A DNA stretch of 64,000 nt from Streptomyces endocoffeicus (GCF_016741935.1 NZ_JAERRG010000001.1:434001-498000); one strand, 5' to 3'; shown: positions 17,359-27,834, counted from the stretch's first letter. The notes: generated by a model not told the origin, from the sequence alone. Numbers and translations are program-made.

Positions 17359-18366
17359 TCAGCCGGTGGTGGGGAGGATGCGTCGCAGGTACGCGGCGTT
17401 GGTGGCGCCCACGCTCAGACCGTCCCCGCCGTAGTGCTCGACCACGAACGCGCCGCGGAACCCGTGGGCGATGGCGTAGCGGACGGCGGCGCGGTAGTTC
17501 ACGATGCCGAGTTCGAGGGATGTGGGGTGGGTGAGGACGGTGCCGGTGGCGGGGTCCTCCAGGCGCAGATAGTTCTTGATGTGCCAGTAGTTGGTGCGTG
17601 GCGCGGTGGCCGAGACCAGGTACTCCCAGGTGTCGACCGGACGCTGCTGCCGGATGAGGTTGCCCAGGTCGGGATTGAGCCCCACCGTCTCGTGGCCGAT
17701 GGCGTCGAGGAAGCGGATCGCCTCGTCGGCGCTGCCCAGGTACGTGTCCTCGTACAGCTCCAGGGAGAGTTCCACGCCGACGTCGGCGGCGTGGTCGCCG
17801 AGTTCGCGGAAGCGGCGTACGGCGAGGTCGCGCACCGCGGGGTCGGCCGGTGCCCGGTCCCCCGGCACCGTCCAGAACCACAGCGCGCGCCGCTGCTCCG
17901 GGGTCAGGGTGTCGTGGAGTCCGAGGCACACGATGTCCGCGCCGAGGGTGGCGGCCGCGTCGATGGTCCGGTGCGAGAAGGTGAGGTTGCGCTCGCCCCG
18001 CTCGGGATGGATGACGCTCCGCCGGACCACGCCCACGCCGGGCACCGTGAGCCCGGCGTCGTCCAGGACGTCGCCCAGCGCCGTCAGCCGGGCCCGGTCG
18101 AGGTCGCCCAGGGGCAGCCAGGCGGTGGACAGTTCCAGGTGGCTGAACCCCTCGTCGACCACGGGCTGGAGCAGGCGGCGCCACTCGTGGGGGTCCAGCT
18201 TCTCCACCGGAGTGCCGTCCGCCGCGTGCGGCGGGAACTGGAGCATGGCGGCGGCGATCGGCCAGTCCTCGGGCGTGTGCGGCACGGGGAGCGGGGAGGA
18301 CGGCACGGCCAGGGAGGGCCGCTCGGTGTGCGCGGGGGACCCGGAGGCCCCGGGGGACCTATCCAA
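17359..18366 (-). CDS. Sugar phosphate isomerase/epimerase family (xylose isomerase-like TIM barrel)
   Basis: 335 residues from a TTG start; GGAGGT seven bases upstream, inside the end of the preceding gene, makes this unusual start credible. TIM-barrel features: EGFSHLELS, GADIVCLGLHD, ELSLELYEDTY, VGLNPDLGNL, NYWHIKNY and FVVEHYGGDG, which supply Glu, Asp and His metal ligands of the AP-endonuclease-2 superfamily. Probably an epimerase, isomerase or dehydratase acting on a sugar-acid intermediate. Confidence 0.85.
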   Translation of the reverse strand: MDRSPGASGSPAHTERPSLAVPSSPLPVPHTPEDWPIAAAMLQFPPHAADGTPVEKLDPHEWRRLLQPVVDEGFSHLELSTAWLPLGDLDRARLTALGDVLDDAGLTVPGVGVVRRSVIHPERGERNLTFSHRTIDAAATLGADIVCLGLHDTLTPEQRRALWFWTVPGDRAPADPAVRDLAVRRFRELGDHAADVGVELSLELYEDTYLGSADEAIRFLDAIGHETVGLNPDLGNLIRQQRPVDTWEYLVSATAPRTNYWHIKNYLRLEDPATGTVLTHPTSLELGIVNYRAAVRYAIAHGFRGAFVVEHYGGDGLSVGATNAAYLRRILPTTG

Positions 18367-19129
18367 TGCGAAGACCTCCGTTGATGTTGTACGTCGCGCC
18401 GGTGATGTACCCGGCCTCTTCGCCGATGAGGAATTCGATCAGCGCGGCGACATCACGTGTGGTGCCGAGCCGTCCGACCGGCAGTTGCGCCAGGAACGCG
18501 GGCTTGCGGTCGTCGGTGATGCGGCCGCCCATGATGTCGGTGTCGATCGTGGCCGGTGCGACCACGTTGACCGTCACCCCGTACGAGGCCACTTCCAGCG
18601 CGAGCGCGCGGCTGAACGCCTCCATCGCGCCCTTGGACGCGGCGTACGTGGACTTGCTGTACGTACCGCCGCCGTTCTGCATCGCCGTCGACCCGAGGGT
18701 CACCACCCGGCCGTAGCCGCGCTCGACCATGCCGGGCACGACGCGCTTGCTGACGACGAAGGTGCCGGTGGCGTTGATCCGCAGGACGCGTTCCCAGGTG
18801 GCCAGGTCCACGTCGAGGAAGGACACCGGTGAGCTGACGCCCGCGATGTTGGCCAGGGCGGTGATGGGCGGCAGTTCCGCCTCGAAGGTGGCGACGGCGG
18901 CGTCCACGGAGGCGGGTTCGGCGATGTCCGCGGCCACTCCGGCCGCCGCGACGCCGTGCTCGGCGCCCAGCTCGGCGGCCACCTTCTCGACCTCCGCGTC
19001 GATGTCGAGCAGGGCGAGGCCCCAGCCCTCGGCGGCCAGCCGTTCCGCCAGCGCGCGGCCGATGCCGCGCTCCGAGGCCGCTCCGGTGATGACCGCCGTG
19101 CCGCGGCGTCCAGGGTCGTCGTCCGTCAT
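18359..19129 (-). CDS. SDR family oxidoreductase (3)
   Basis: 256 residues from ATG 19129, which overlaps the stop of the hydroxyacid dehydrogenase by 4 bp; the longer frame is not needed. Motifs: ITGAASERGIG, ANIAGVSSPVSF, active-site Ser in TLGSTAMQ, YAASKGAME. NNAG is replaced by ANIAG. High similarity in wording of motifs to the neighbouring SDR (2) points to a paralogue. It overlaps the isomerase-like gene by 8 bp. Confidence 0.9.
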   Translation of the reverse strand: MTDDDPGRRGTAVITGAASERGIGRALAERLAAEGWGLALLDIDAEVEKVAAELGAEHGVAAAGVAADIAEPASVDAAVATFEAELPPITALANIAGVSSPVSFLDVDLATWERVLRINATGTFVVSKRVVPGMVERGYGRVVTLGSTAMQNGGGTYSKSTYAASKGAMEAFSRALALEVASYGVTVNVVAPATIDTDIMGGRITDDRKPAFLAQLPVGRLGTTRDVAALIEFLIGEEAGYITGATYNINGGLRIG

Positions 19130-20163
19130 GTCCTGTCCCTCTCGTCGTCGTGTTCGTCGCCGCGGCCCCAAGTGCCTTGCGGGAAAGGGCCGTTCACCGT
19201 CTCGGCGGGCCGCTCGCCACGGCTCACCGCGATCAGTGACGCCATGACGCTCGCCGAGACGGCGGCGGTGTACTGATCCGTCCAGCAGAGGGAGTGCGGG
19301 GCGAGGACGACGTTGTCCAGCGCGATCAACGGACTGTCCGACTTCAGCGGCTCCTCGGTGAACACGTCCAGGCCCGCTCCGGCCAGCCGTCCGTCCGACA
19401 GCCGCGCGGCCAGCGCCTCCTCGTCGACCACCACACCGCGCGCTACGTTGATCAGCCGGGCGGTCGGCCGCATCAGCGAGAGTTCCCGCTCGCCGATCAG
19501 ATGCCGCGTACCGGAGTTCGCGGCGACGGTGACCACCACATAGTCGCTCTCCTCCAACACCCCTTCCAGGGAACGGAGTTCAACACCGAGCTCGGCCGCC
19601 TCCCGGCCGCGGTCGCTCCGGTTGTACCCCAGCACCCGCAGCCCCTGCGCACGCACCCTGCGCGCGGTCTCCAGGCCGATGCCGCCCAGCCCGACGATGC
19701 CCACCGTCGCGCCGGTCAGCCCCGAGCCCCGCCACTCCTGTCGCTCCGCCCACCGCCCCTCGCGCACCAGCCGGTCCTTGACGACCAGGTTGTGCGAGAG
19801 GGCGTACAGCAGCGCGATCACGGAGTCGGCCACCGGGCGCCGGACCGCCTCGGGGGTGTTGGTCACCAGCACCCCGCGCCGGGCGCAGGCATCGGTGTCC
19901 ACGGCGTCGAAGCCGGCGCCGAACCGCGCCACGTGCCGCAGCCGTCCCGACGCCGGTATCGACGCGGCCGAGACCCGCTCGGGTCCCAGCACGAGGACCG
20001 CGTCGGCCCCTTCGAGCTGGTCGGCCCGGACCTCCTCGACCTCGTCGTCCAGCACTCGCCACGCAAGCCCGGCGTCGGTCAGCCGAGAGAGCTCGATATC
20101 GCCGAAAACGGTACTCCCGTCCGGCTCGGCATAACCGCGTGTGACCAGGACCTGATAAACCAC
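19126..20163 (-). CDS. D-2-hydroxyacid dehydrogenase (phosphoglycerate dehydrogenase-like)
   Basis: 345 residues from GTG 20163, chosen because AGAGG lies five bases upstream; in-frame ATG 20182 is an alternative. Family features: the cofactor motif VGIVGLGGIGLETARRV, ARGVVVDEEAL with its Arg, GAGLDVFTEEPL with Glu, and HSLCWTDQ at the catalytic His. It would interconvert a 2-oxo and a 2-hydroxy acid with NAD(P). First gene of the eight-gene operon, about 28 nt downstream of the predicted start of transcription. Confidence 0.9.
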   Translation of the reverse strand: MVYQVLVTRGYAEPDGSTVFGDIELSRLTDAGLAWRVLDDEVEEVRADQLEGADAVLVLGPERVSAASIPASGRLRHVARFGAGFDAVDTDACARRGVLVTNTPEAVRRPVADSVIALLYALSHNLVVKDRLVREGRWAERQEWRGSGLTGATVGIVGLGGIGLETARRVRAQGLRVLGYNRSDRGREAAELGVELRSLEGVLEESDYVVVTVAANSGTRHLIGERELSLMRPTARLINVARGVVVDEEALAARLSDGRLAGAGLDVFTEEPLKSDSPLIALDNVVLAPHSLCWTDQYTAAVSASVMASLIAVSRGERPAETVNGPFPQGTWGRGDEHDDERDRT

Positions 20164-20198
20164 AATGGCCTCTCTCCGCATTCGATGGCCGCTGTCGG

Positions 20199-20269
20199 AG
20201 CGTAGTTCCGCCAGGCCGCCCGGAGCGGTCGGAGCGGAAAGCCGCATGGCGGCATCGCGATTTCCGATG
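20199..20269 (-). promoter_or_regulatory. Promoter and shared 34-bp regulatory element A of the hydroxyacid-dehydrogenase operon
   Basis: Read on the minus strand, a 34-bp block at 20269-20236 (CATCGGAAATCGCGATGC then CGCCATGCGGCTTTCC) lies 31 nt upstream of a -10 box TACGCT (20204-20199). It matches 26 of 34 bases, without gaps, with the block before the pxp operon, where the -10 spacing is 32 nt. The promoter cores are also alike (GGCGGAACTACGCT against GGCGGATCTAGCGT). Position suggests activator binding at about -40 to -75. Confidence 0.65.
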
Positions 20270-20280
20270 ATTCCCCGGCG

Positions 20281-21090
20281 TTATGCCGCGGCGACGCCCG
20301 AAAGGCCGTTGATCGCGCCGATATCCTCCGGTGTCAGCGTGATGTCGACGGCCGACAGGTTCCGCTCCATCCGGTCGCGATGCGCGGATTTCACGGTCAC
20401 CGCCACCTTGTGGTGCAGATTCCACGCCAGGACGACATCACGTGCCGAACGGCCGTGCCGCCGTGCGACCTCGGCGAGTACCGGGTGGTCCAGATCGGTG
20501 CCGCGCAGCGGGCTGTGTGCGCTGAGCACCACGCCGCGTCGGCGCATCGCCTCGGCGAAGTCCGGGTCGTGGCTCCCGGGCCCCCACCGCACCTGGTTGA
20601 CGGCCGGGTACTCCCCCGTCGACTCGTGCAGCGCGTCGATGAGCTCGACCGAGTAGTTGCTCACGCCGATGGCCCGTACGAGGCCCTCGTCGCGGGCGCG
20701 GATGAACTCGCGCCAGCTGGTGACGCCCGGGTAGCCGCCCGGCGGCCAGTGGATCAGCCACAGGTCGAGGTAGTCGCAGCCCAGCGCGGCCAGGCTCTCC
20801 TCCAGTGTCAGCCGTTCCCTGCCGACCTGGTCGGGCGGCATCTTGGTGGTCACGAACAGCTCGGACCGGGGCAGGCTCGTCGTCGCGAGGGCCGTTCCGA
20901 CGGCGGCCTCGTTGCGGTAGCGCGTGGCGGTGTCGACGAGTCGGTAGCCGACCGAGAAGGCGGTCAGCACCGCCTCGGTGGCCTGGTCGCCGCGCATCGG
21001 ATGGGTGCCGAAGCCGAGCAGCGGCATGGTGCGGCCGCCTGCGTCGGCCGTGGGCACCCGGCCCGCTCCCGGCGGCAGGGATGTGTCCAT
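20281..21090 (-). CDS. Aldo/keto reductase
   Basis: 269 residues; ATG 21090 is preferred over 21105 because GAGGAG lies seven bases upstream. AKR tetrad visible: Asp and Tyr in VDTATRYRNEAAVG, Lys in VTTKMPP, His in LWLIHWPP, plus GVSNYSVELI and the C-terminal NADPH-binding KSAHRDRMERN. It reduces aldehydes or ketones, here possibly a 2-oxo acid or semialdehyde. Last gene of the minus-strand pxp operon; it stops before promoter element A. Confidence 0.92.
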   Translation of the reverse strand: MDTSLPPGAGRVPTADAGGRTMPLLGFGTHPMRGDQATEAVLTAFSVGYRLVDTATRYRNEAAVGTALATTSLPRSELFVTTKMPPDQVGRERLTLEESLAALGCDYLDLWLIHWPPGGYPGVTSWREFIRARDEGLVRAIGVSNYSVELIDALHESTGEYPAVNQVRWGPGSHDPDFAEAMRRRGVVLSAHSPLRGTDLDHPVLAEVARRHGRSARDVVLAWNLHHKVAVTVKSAHRDRMERNLSAVDITLTPEDIGAINGLSGVAAA

Positions 21091-21127
21091 GAACGTTCTC
21101 CTCATGCGGTGGTGGCCGGTCGCCGGG

Positions 21128-22219
21128 TCAGTGGAGTTCGACGAGCCGCAGCGGCGTGCGCGCCTGAGGCTCCGCGCCCGAGTCGGTCAGCACGACGGTC
21201 TCCGCCAGCTCGATCGCGCCACGGCCCGGCACCGTGACCTCGGTCCGTACGCCGAGCACCATGCCGGGCTCGGCGGTCACCGCGCTGTCACGCGGGAGTG
21301 GCGGCGACGCCCCGCCGCCGCGCAGCGCCACGATCCGGCAGGCCGCGGCGTGCTCACCCGCCTCGCGGCCGAATGCCTCCCGGTAGAACGCCTCGCGGCC
21401 GTCGCGGAGCGGAGCGCCCGGCCGCAGCGCCGCCAGCAGCGAGGCCGTCGCGGCGGCACACGCGGCGCCCGCGGCGCGCAGCGGGCCGTCGGGCTCGCCG
21501 AGTACGGCGGTCGCGGCGGCATATCCGGCGACCCCTTCCAGCAGCGGGTGCAGGACGAATCGGACCGGTGTCCCGGCCGTCAGCCGGGCGGTGCCGGGGT
21601 CGTGGCCGCGGACGGTCACCAGGTCCGAGCCGGCCGCCCGGCCGGTCGTGCCGTACGGGTCGCACGGGTCGTACGGGTCGTACGGGTCGTACCACCCCAG
21701 CAGGCCGCCGGCGCGGCGGATCGAGCGGTCGACGTTGCCCGACAGCTCCCGTACGTCCATGCCGACATGCAGATGGTCCATGACCGCCGTATAGCCGACG
21801 GCGGCGAGGTCGGCGGCCGCGGCGACCGCGGGCAGCTCACCGGGCTCACCGCTCGCCAGTTCGGTGAAGACCAGGTCGGCGGCGGGTCGCAGCCGTACTC
21901 CCGCCTCGCTGACCTGTCCGAACACCTCCCACGGCAGATCGGCGTCCGCGCCGACCACGCCGCCCGCCACGCCGCCCGCCACGCCGCCGGCGCGCAGCAC
22001 GGCCATGATCGCGGTGGGAAGGTCACCGGCCGCGCTCGTCACCGTGCCCTCGGTGGTGAGCAGGACGGCGGTCCCGTCGGCGAGGCCGGGCGCCCGTCCC
22101 AGCGCATACCGGCGCCCTCCGGGCGAGGTCAGCACCAGGGCCGCGAAGCCTGCCTTGTCCAGCTGTTCGCGGAGCCGGTCCAACCCGGTTCCGGCCTGGC
22201 GCGTGGCTGCTGTCGTCAC
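21128..22219 (-). CDS. M24 (creatinase/prolidase-fold) protein lacking metal ligands
   Basis: 363 residues with a two-domain creatinase-like layout: an N-terminal domain (LDRLREQLDKAGFAALVLTS) and a C-terminal pita-bread end (AEPGMVLGVRTEVTVPGRG, then ELAETVVLTDSG). The Asp, Asp and His ligands of active M24 aminopeptidases are not recognisable. The middle carries low-complexity tracts: YDP repeats from 9-bp DNA repeats near 21651-21695 and AGGV repeats near 21957-21990. Probably a non-metal creatinase-type hydrolase or a degenerated enzyme. Confidence 0.65.
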   Translation of the reverse strand: MTTAATRQAGTGLDRLREQLDKAGFAALVLTSPGGRRYALGRAPGLADGTAVLLTTEGTVTSAAGDLPTAIMAVLRAGGVAGGVAGGVVGADADLPWEVFGQVSEAGVRLRPAADLVFTELASGEPGELPAVAAAADLAAVGYTAVMDHLHVGMDVRELSGNVDRSIRRAGGLLGWYDPYDPYDPCDPYGTTGRAAGSDLVTVRGHDPGTARLTAGTPVRFVLHPLLEGVAGYAAATAVLGEPDGPLRAAGAACAAATASLLAALRPGAPLRDGREAFYREAFGREAGEHAAACRIVALRGGGASPPLPRDSAVTAEPGMVLGVRTEVTVPGRGAIELAETVVLTDSGAEPQARTPLRLVELH

Positions 22220-22253
22220 GGGACCACCGTCCTTTCGGATGTGCGGGTGAGGG

Positions 22254-23582
22254 TCAGCGCTTGAGTGGTTCGAAGGCCGTCTCGCGGATGCGCAGCGCGG
22301 CGACCCCGGCGACGGCGGAGGTGAGGACGAGGTAGATCGCCGGGATCCAGGTGCTGCCGGTCGCGGCGATGAGGCCCGCGACGAGCAGCGGGGCGGCGCC
22401 GCCGAAGATCGCGGTGCCGAGGTTGTAGCCGACGCCGTACGCCACCGTGCGGATGCGGGTGGGGAAGAGCTCGGCGAGCGTCACCTGCATCACGCCGTTG
22501 GTGCCGGCGAAGCACAGGGACATGAGCACCGCGCCGACCGTCGCCGTGGCGAAGGACCCCCGCGTCAGCAGCCAGTAACACGGGAAGCCGATGACGACCA
22601 TGGTGAACGCCGAGGTGCTGAGCATCCGCTTGCGGCCCACCCGGTCGGACAGCCGTCCGGCGTAGAGCACGGCGAACGTGCCGACGGCCAGCATGATGGC
22701 CGTGACGAGCAGGCCTTCCAGGGCCGAGAAGTGCATCTCGTCCTTCATGAACGACGGCATGTAGATGAAGAGGATGAAGTAACCGGAGCTGTTGAGCAGC
22801 GGCAGGACGATCGTCGTCCCCATCGCGCGGCGGGTCTCGCGGGAGGCGAGGGCTTCCCGGAGCGGACTGCCGGTCACCCGGCCCTCCTCCTCGGCTTCGG
22901 CGAACTCCGGCGACTCGTCGGCCATGCGCCGGATGATCAGGCCCACCACGCCGAGTGGCAGGGCGAGGAGGAACGGCAGCCGCCAGCCCCACGCCTCCAT
23001 GGACGAGGAGCTGAGCACGGCGGTCAGCAGGGCGGCGAACAGGGTGCCGAGCAGCATCGCGATGAACGTGGCGGCGTTGGCGTAGCTGACCACTCGCCCC
23101 CGGCGCCCCTCCCCGGCGTGTTCGGCGAGGAACGAGTTGCCGTTGCCGGGCTCGCCGCCCATCGCGAAGCCCTGGATGAAACGCAGCAGCACCAGGGCGA
23201 TCGGTGCCCAGACGCCCGCCACGGCGTAGCTCGGCAGGAAGCCGACCAGAGCGGTGGACAGGCTCATCATGGTGATGAGCACCAGCAGTACCCGCTTGCG
23301 GCCTATCCGGTCGCCCCAGCTCCCGGCCACCGCGGCGCCCAGTGGGCGGAAGAAGAAGGGAATGGCGAAGGCGAGGAATGTCAGCAGGACACTCGTGGTG
23401 GGGGCGTCGCTGGGGAAGAACACGACCGCGAGAGTCCCGGCCACGAAGCCGTAGACCGCGTTGTCGTAGAGTTCGATGAAGACGCCGACGAGGCCACCGA
23501 TGATCGATGCTTTCGTCGCTTTCGGTGTGTTGTCCGGGGAGACTCTCCGCACACGCGGCGGGGCTTGGGAAACCTTGTTCAC
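22254..23582 (-). CDS. MFS transporter, metabolite:H+ symporter (MHS) type
   Basis: 442 residues from GTG 23582, preceded by GAAAGG; the frame is open to 23618. Twelve hydrophobic segments are apparent. The MHS/ProP signature is clear: SWGDRIGRKRVL after helix 2 and GRLSDRVGRKRML after helix 8, with RFIQGFAMGGEPGN in helix 4. The family imports organic acids, betaines or sugar acids with protons. It is probably the uptake system for the substrate of the surrounding operons. Confidence 0.92.
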   Translation of the reverse strand: MNKVSQAPPRVRRVSPDNTPKATKASIIGGLVGVFIELYDNAVYGFVAGTLAVVFFPSDAPTTSVLLTFLAFAIPFFFRPLGAAVAGSWGDRIGRKRVLLVLITMMSLSTALVGFLPSYAVAGVWAPIALVLLRFIQGFAMGGEPGNGNSFLAEHAGEGRRGRVVSYANAATFIAMLLGTLFAALLTAVLSSSSMEAWGWRLPFLLALPLGVVGLIIRRMADESPEFAEAEEEGRVTGSPLREALASRETRRAMGTTIVLPLLNSSGYFILFIYMPSFMKDEMHFSALEGLLVTAIMLAVGTFAVLYAGRLSDRVGRKRMLSTSAFTMVVIGFPCYWLLTRGSFATATVGAVLMSLCFAGTNGVMQVTLAELFPTRIRTVAYGVGYNLGTAIFGGAAPLLVAGLIAATGSTWIPAIYLVLTSAVAGVAALRIRETAFEPLKR

Positions 23583-23645
23583 GAGGACTACCTTTCTCAA
23601 GGGTGACGCCGTCGTCACCGGAAGGCCGGCACCGGTGCGTTTTCT

Positions 23646-24875
<1,230 letters not shown>

Positions 24876-24944
24876 CCTCGTTCTCCTCCGGCGGTGCGGT
24901 AAGGCGGTGCGGTAAGAAGGTGTGTGGGAAGCGGATGTGAAGTG

Positions 24945-25916
24945 TCAGGAAAGTGCCGCGAAAGCGGTTCGCGCGCGGAGCGCGATCCGGTCCAGGAGCC
25001 GCCGTCGCTCCAGGTAGGCGGCGGTGGCGGCGGCCGCGGTCGTCCGGCGGAAGCGGATCTCCTGGCCGGGCCTGAGCTGCGCCGCGACATCCTGGGCCCG
25101 CGAGGTGAGCACCGCGAGCACCGGGTATCCCGCGGTGATCCCACGGCCGCGCATCAGGACGAGCAGTTCGTCGCCGGTCGGGGCCTCGATGGCCCCGACC
25201 GGCACACCGCGCGACAGCACCTCACCGGGGTCCGATCGCCGCGGTACGTATCCGGCCACGCGAAGCCCGACGTGGTTGATGCGCGGAGTGACCGTGTACC
25301 GGGAGTCGAACAGCCGCTGGAGCCCGGCGCCGAACTCCGCGGCGTCGGGCCCGTCGATGACGTCCAGCACTCCGGGCACCCGGCCGATGTCCCGGGGGAT
25401 CCCGAAGTCGAAGACGGTGGCCCCGAAGCGCCGGTTCACCAGTGGCGGATGGGAGCGGAAAAGGGAGAGGGATGTGCCGGAGGTGACGGAGGTGCCGAAC
25501 TCGATCATCGAGTCCGGCGCACAACTCCCCATCAGCCGGGGCACGTCGAACGATCCGTGGACGGCGACGTAGGCACGCAGACCCGCGTCGGAGATGCCGA
25601 CCCGCACCGTCTCCCCCGCCCGCACCGACAACGGTGTCCACGCGGGATGCGGCCGGCCGTCGACTGCGGGTTCGGACGGCGCTCCGGTGACCGCCATCAG
25701 AACGTCGTGGCTGGGGCGGAGGGTGATGCCGAAACCGGTGATCTCGATGAGCGGGTCCGTGGGCGCGTTGCCGACCAGGGCGTTCGCGGCACGCGCCGCG
25801 AACTGGTCGAGCGCGCCGTTGACCGCCAGTCCGCGCGAGGGGCCGCGGGTGCGGCCGAGATCGGTGACCACGCCCGCCGTCGCGGACTCGACGTACAGCT
25901 CGGGCCGGTCAGTCAT
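24945..25916 (-). CDS. pxpC: 5-oxoprolinase subunit C (PxpC/KipA-type, biotin-dependent carboxyltransferase-like)
   Basis: 323 residues, AHS2 domain along nearly the whole length: VVTDLGRTRGPSRGLAVNGALD at the N-terminus, GDELLVLMRGRGITAGYPVLAV in the C-terminal half. In bacteria PxpA, PxpB and PxpC together hydrolyse 5-oxoproline to glutamate with ATP. Its start overlaps the PxpB stop by 8 bp. Substrate in this cluster may be another lactam, since the genes are separated from glutathione metabolism and linked to sugar-acid enzymes. Confidence 0.92.
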   Translation of the reverse strand: MTDRPELYVESATAGVVTDLGRTRGPSRGLAVNGALDQFAARAANALVGNAPTDPLIEITGFGITLRPSHDVLMAVTGAPSEPAVDGRPHPAWTPLSVRAGETVRVGISDAGLRAYVAVHGSFDVPRLMGSCAPDSMIEFGTSVTSGTSLSLFRSHPPLVNRRFGATVFDFGIPRDIGRVPGVLDVIDGPDAAEFGAGLQRLFDSRYTVTPRINHVGLRVAGYVPRRSDPGEVLSRGVPVGAIEAPTGDELLVLMRGRGITAGYPVLAVLTSRAQDVAAQLRPGQEIRFRRTTAAAATAAYLERRRLLDRIALRARTAFAALS

Positions 25917-26634
25917 CGTGGCGGTGACGCATCGGGGTGCCGAGAAGGCCGTCGTAGCCGGCCTGGTCGACCGGGAGGAACCGCACCCTGTCGCCGGGCC
26001 GGTACGGCACGACGGCCTCGGCGTCGGTCCTCAGGATGTCCAGCGGGGTACGGCCGATCTGCCGCCAGCCGCTGGGCGCGGCGACGGGGCCGATGACCAG
26101 CTGGCGGCCCGCCACGGAGATCGCGCCCGGCGGCACGCGCAGCCGGGGAGTGGCCAGCCGGGGAACGGGCACCGAGAAGTCCGGTCCGTCCGTCATGGCC
26201 GACGCGGCGGGACCGCCCAGACACCGGATGAGATGCTCCTTCGCGCAGACGAGTTCGATGACCCTCGCCACCGGCTCACCGATGACGCCGGCCACCCACG
26301 TCAGGTCGGGGCCGGCATCGCCGCCGAACAGCACCGGTACGTCGATGACACCGGAGCGGACCGGCTCGTCCCGCTCCGGCAGGGTGTCCCAGATGTCGAT
26401 GTGCGACGTGATCGCCTCAGCCGTCGTGTGGTAGGGGTCGAACTCCACGAGCACCGCGTCGTACGTCGGGACGGCGGACACCGTGGGGTGAACCGCGCCG
26501 CGGTTCAGCCATCCCGCGAGCCGGTGCACCGCCTTCCACACGTCGTCGGTGTCGGTGCCGAGCACGGTGACACGCAGCGCGGCGTCGCCGCAGGGCGAGA
26601 CCTCGATCTTGGTTGCCATCCCGGTGCCCGTCAC
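25909..26634 (-). CDS. pxpB: 5-oxoprolinase subunit B (PxpB/KipI-type)
   Basis: 241 residues, AHS1 domain: CGDAALRVTVLG near the start, PVLFGGDAGPDLTWVAGVIG, and RLATPRLRVPPGAISVAGRQ. Forms the ATP-using partner pair with PxpC. A GTGA overlap with the PxpA stop fixes 26634 as start; an internal ATG at 26619 is less likely. The three pxp genes are adjacent in the order A, B, C and translationally coupled. Confidence 0.92.
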   Translation of the reverse strand: MTGTGMATKIEVSPCGDAALRVTVLGTDTDDVWKAVHRLAGWLNRGAVHPTVSAVPTYDAVLVEFDPYHTTAEAITSHIDIWDTLPERDEPVRSGVIDVPVLFGGDAGPDLTWVAGVIGEPVARVIELVCAKEHLIRCLGGPAASAMTDGPDFSVPVPRLATPRLRVPPGAISVAGRQLVIGPVAAPSGWRQIGRTPLDILRTDAEAVVPYRPGDRVRFLPVDQAGYDGLLGTPMRHRHDD

Positions 26635-27410
26635 GCCGCCCGGACACCCAGCACCTCGTCCAGCGGCGCCAGCCGGACTCCGGCGGCCCGCAGTTCGTCA
26701 CGGATGCGCGAGGCGAGCTCCAGTGCCGCGGGGCCGTCGCCGTGCAACTGTACGCAGTCGGTCCGGACGGGTAGGTCCACCCCGTTCCGGCTGGTGATCA
26801 GCCCCTCGGTCACCATCCGGACGGTCCGGTGGGTGACCTCGTCCGGGTCGTGGAGTACGGCATCGGGCTCCGACCGCGACACCAGCGTGCCATCGTCCTC
26901 ATACGCCCGGTCGGCGATGCCCACCATGGCCATCCGCAGGCCGCGTTCGCGCGCCACGGCCGCCATCTCGCCCTCCTGCATCAGGATGGCCAGGGACGGG
27001 TCGAACGCCTCGACCGCGTCGGCGACGGCCTCGGCATAGTCCCGCCGGGTCACCACGAGGTTGCCGAGGCGCCCGTGCGGTGCCAGGTGGTTGACGCGGG
27101 TGCCGTGTGCGCGGGTGAACGCGGACAGCGCACCGAGCTGGTACAGGACGTCCGTGCGCACCTCGTTCGGGCTCAGGTCCATCGCCCGGCGCCCGAAACC
27201 CACCAGGTCGGGGAAGCTCGGATGGGCGCCGACGCCGACCCCGCGCTCCACGCAGGCGCGTACGGTCGCGTCCATCACCCGCGGATCCCCCGCGTGGAAA
27301 CCGCATGCCACGTTCGCGGAGGTCAGCAGTTTCAGCAGTTCGGCGTCGTTGCCCATGGTGTAGGACCCGAAACTCTCTCCGAGATCGGCGACCAGATCGA
27401 CGACAGGCAC
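26631..27410 (-). CDS. pxpA: 5-oxoprolinase subunit A (LamB/YcsF family, PxpA)
   Basis: 259 residues from GTG 27410, preceded by GGAAGGAG. LamB/YcsF signature: DLVADLGESFGSYTMGND, ANVACGFHAGDP, GVGAHPSFPDLVGFGRR and VNHLAPHGRLGNLV; usual length is about 250. Supplies the hydrolytic TIM-barrel part of the PxpABC lactamase. First gene of the seven-gene minus-strand operon that ends at the aldo/keto reductase. Confidence 0.93.
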   Translation of the reverse strand: MPVVDLVADLGESFGSYTMGNDAELLKLLTSANVACGFHAGDPRVMDATVRACVERGVGVGAHPSFPDLVGFGRRAMDLSPNEVRTDVLYQLGALSAFTRAHGTRVNHLAPHGRLGNLVVTRRDYAEAVADAVEAFDPSLAILMQEGEMAAVARERGLRMAMVGIADRAYEDDGTLVSRSEPDAVLHDPDEVTHRTVRMVTEGLITSRNGVDLPVRTDCVQLHGDGPAALELASRIRDELRAAGVRLAPLDEVLGVRAA

Positions 27411-27503
27411 AGTGAGGCTCCTTCCCCGCCGGGGACGGGACGGCTGCCGAACCACGTCCGGCGCTCGTGTGAACGGGTCCGGTATGGACCGTGTCCAGCT
27501 GAG

Positions 27504-27575
27504 ACGCTAGATCCGCCACGGCCCGGGAAGAAGGGCACATCAGAAAGGCCCATGGCCGCATAGCGGATACCGATG
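27504..27575 (-). promoter_or_regulatory. Promoter and shared 34-bp regulatory element B of the pxp operon
   Basis: On the minus strand the block 27575-27542 (CATCGGTATCCGCTATGC then GGCCATGGGCCTTTCT) lies 32 nt upstream of a -10 box TAGCGT (27509-27504). It is the partner of element A (26 of 34 identical). The predicted transcript starts near 27497, leaving an untranslated leader of roughly 87 nt before pxpA. The rest of the 424-bp gap towards the protease holds a TTGACA at 27593-27598 but no convincing -10 for it. Confidence 0.65.
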
Positions 27576-27834
27576 GGACCGCGCACGGGGTCTTGACACC
27601 ACGAGGCGGTGTGTACGGGTGATTGCGGGAGTTTGGCCGCCCGCGACGGCACATGACGCCCCGCTACGTGTGCGTGTCGTGTTGCTGTCAGCCCTTGCCG
27701 CCCGCACCCGGCCCGGCGAATCCTCGACAAGCCGGAAGCGTGACCATGCGCTCCCCGCGAACCGCGCAAGGCCCACAACCCGCAGAGCGCGCACGCACCA
27801 CAGCGCGCCACCGACCGAGGAGGACTCCCTCGCG

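Noticed and set aside
27593..27623. TTGACA promoter for the S8 protease
   Set aside because: No acceptable -10 box at 16-19 nt; it may be a different sigma-factor promoter.
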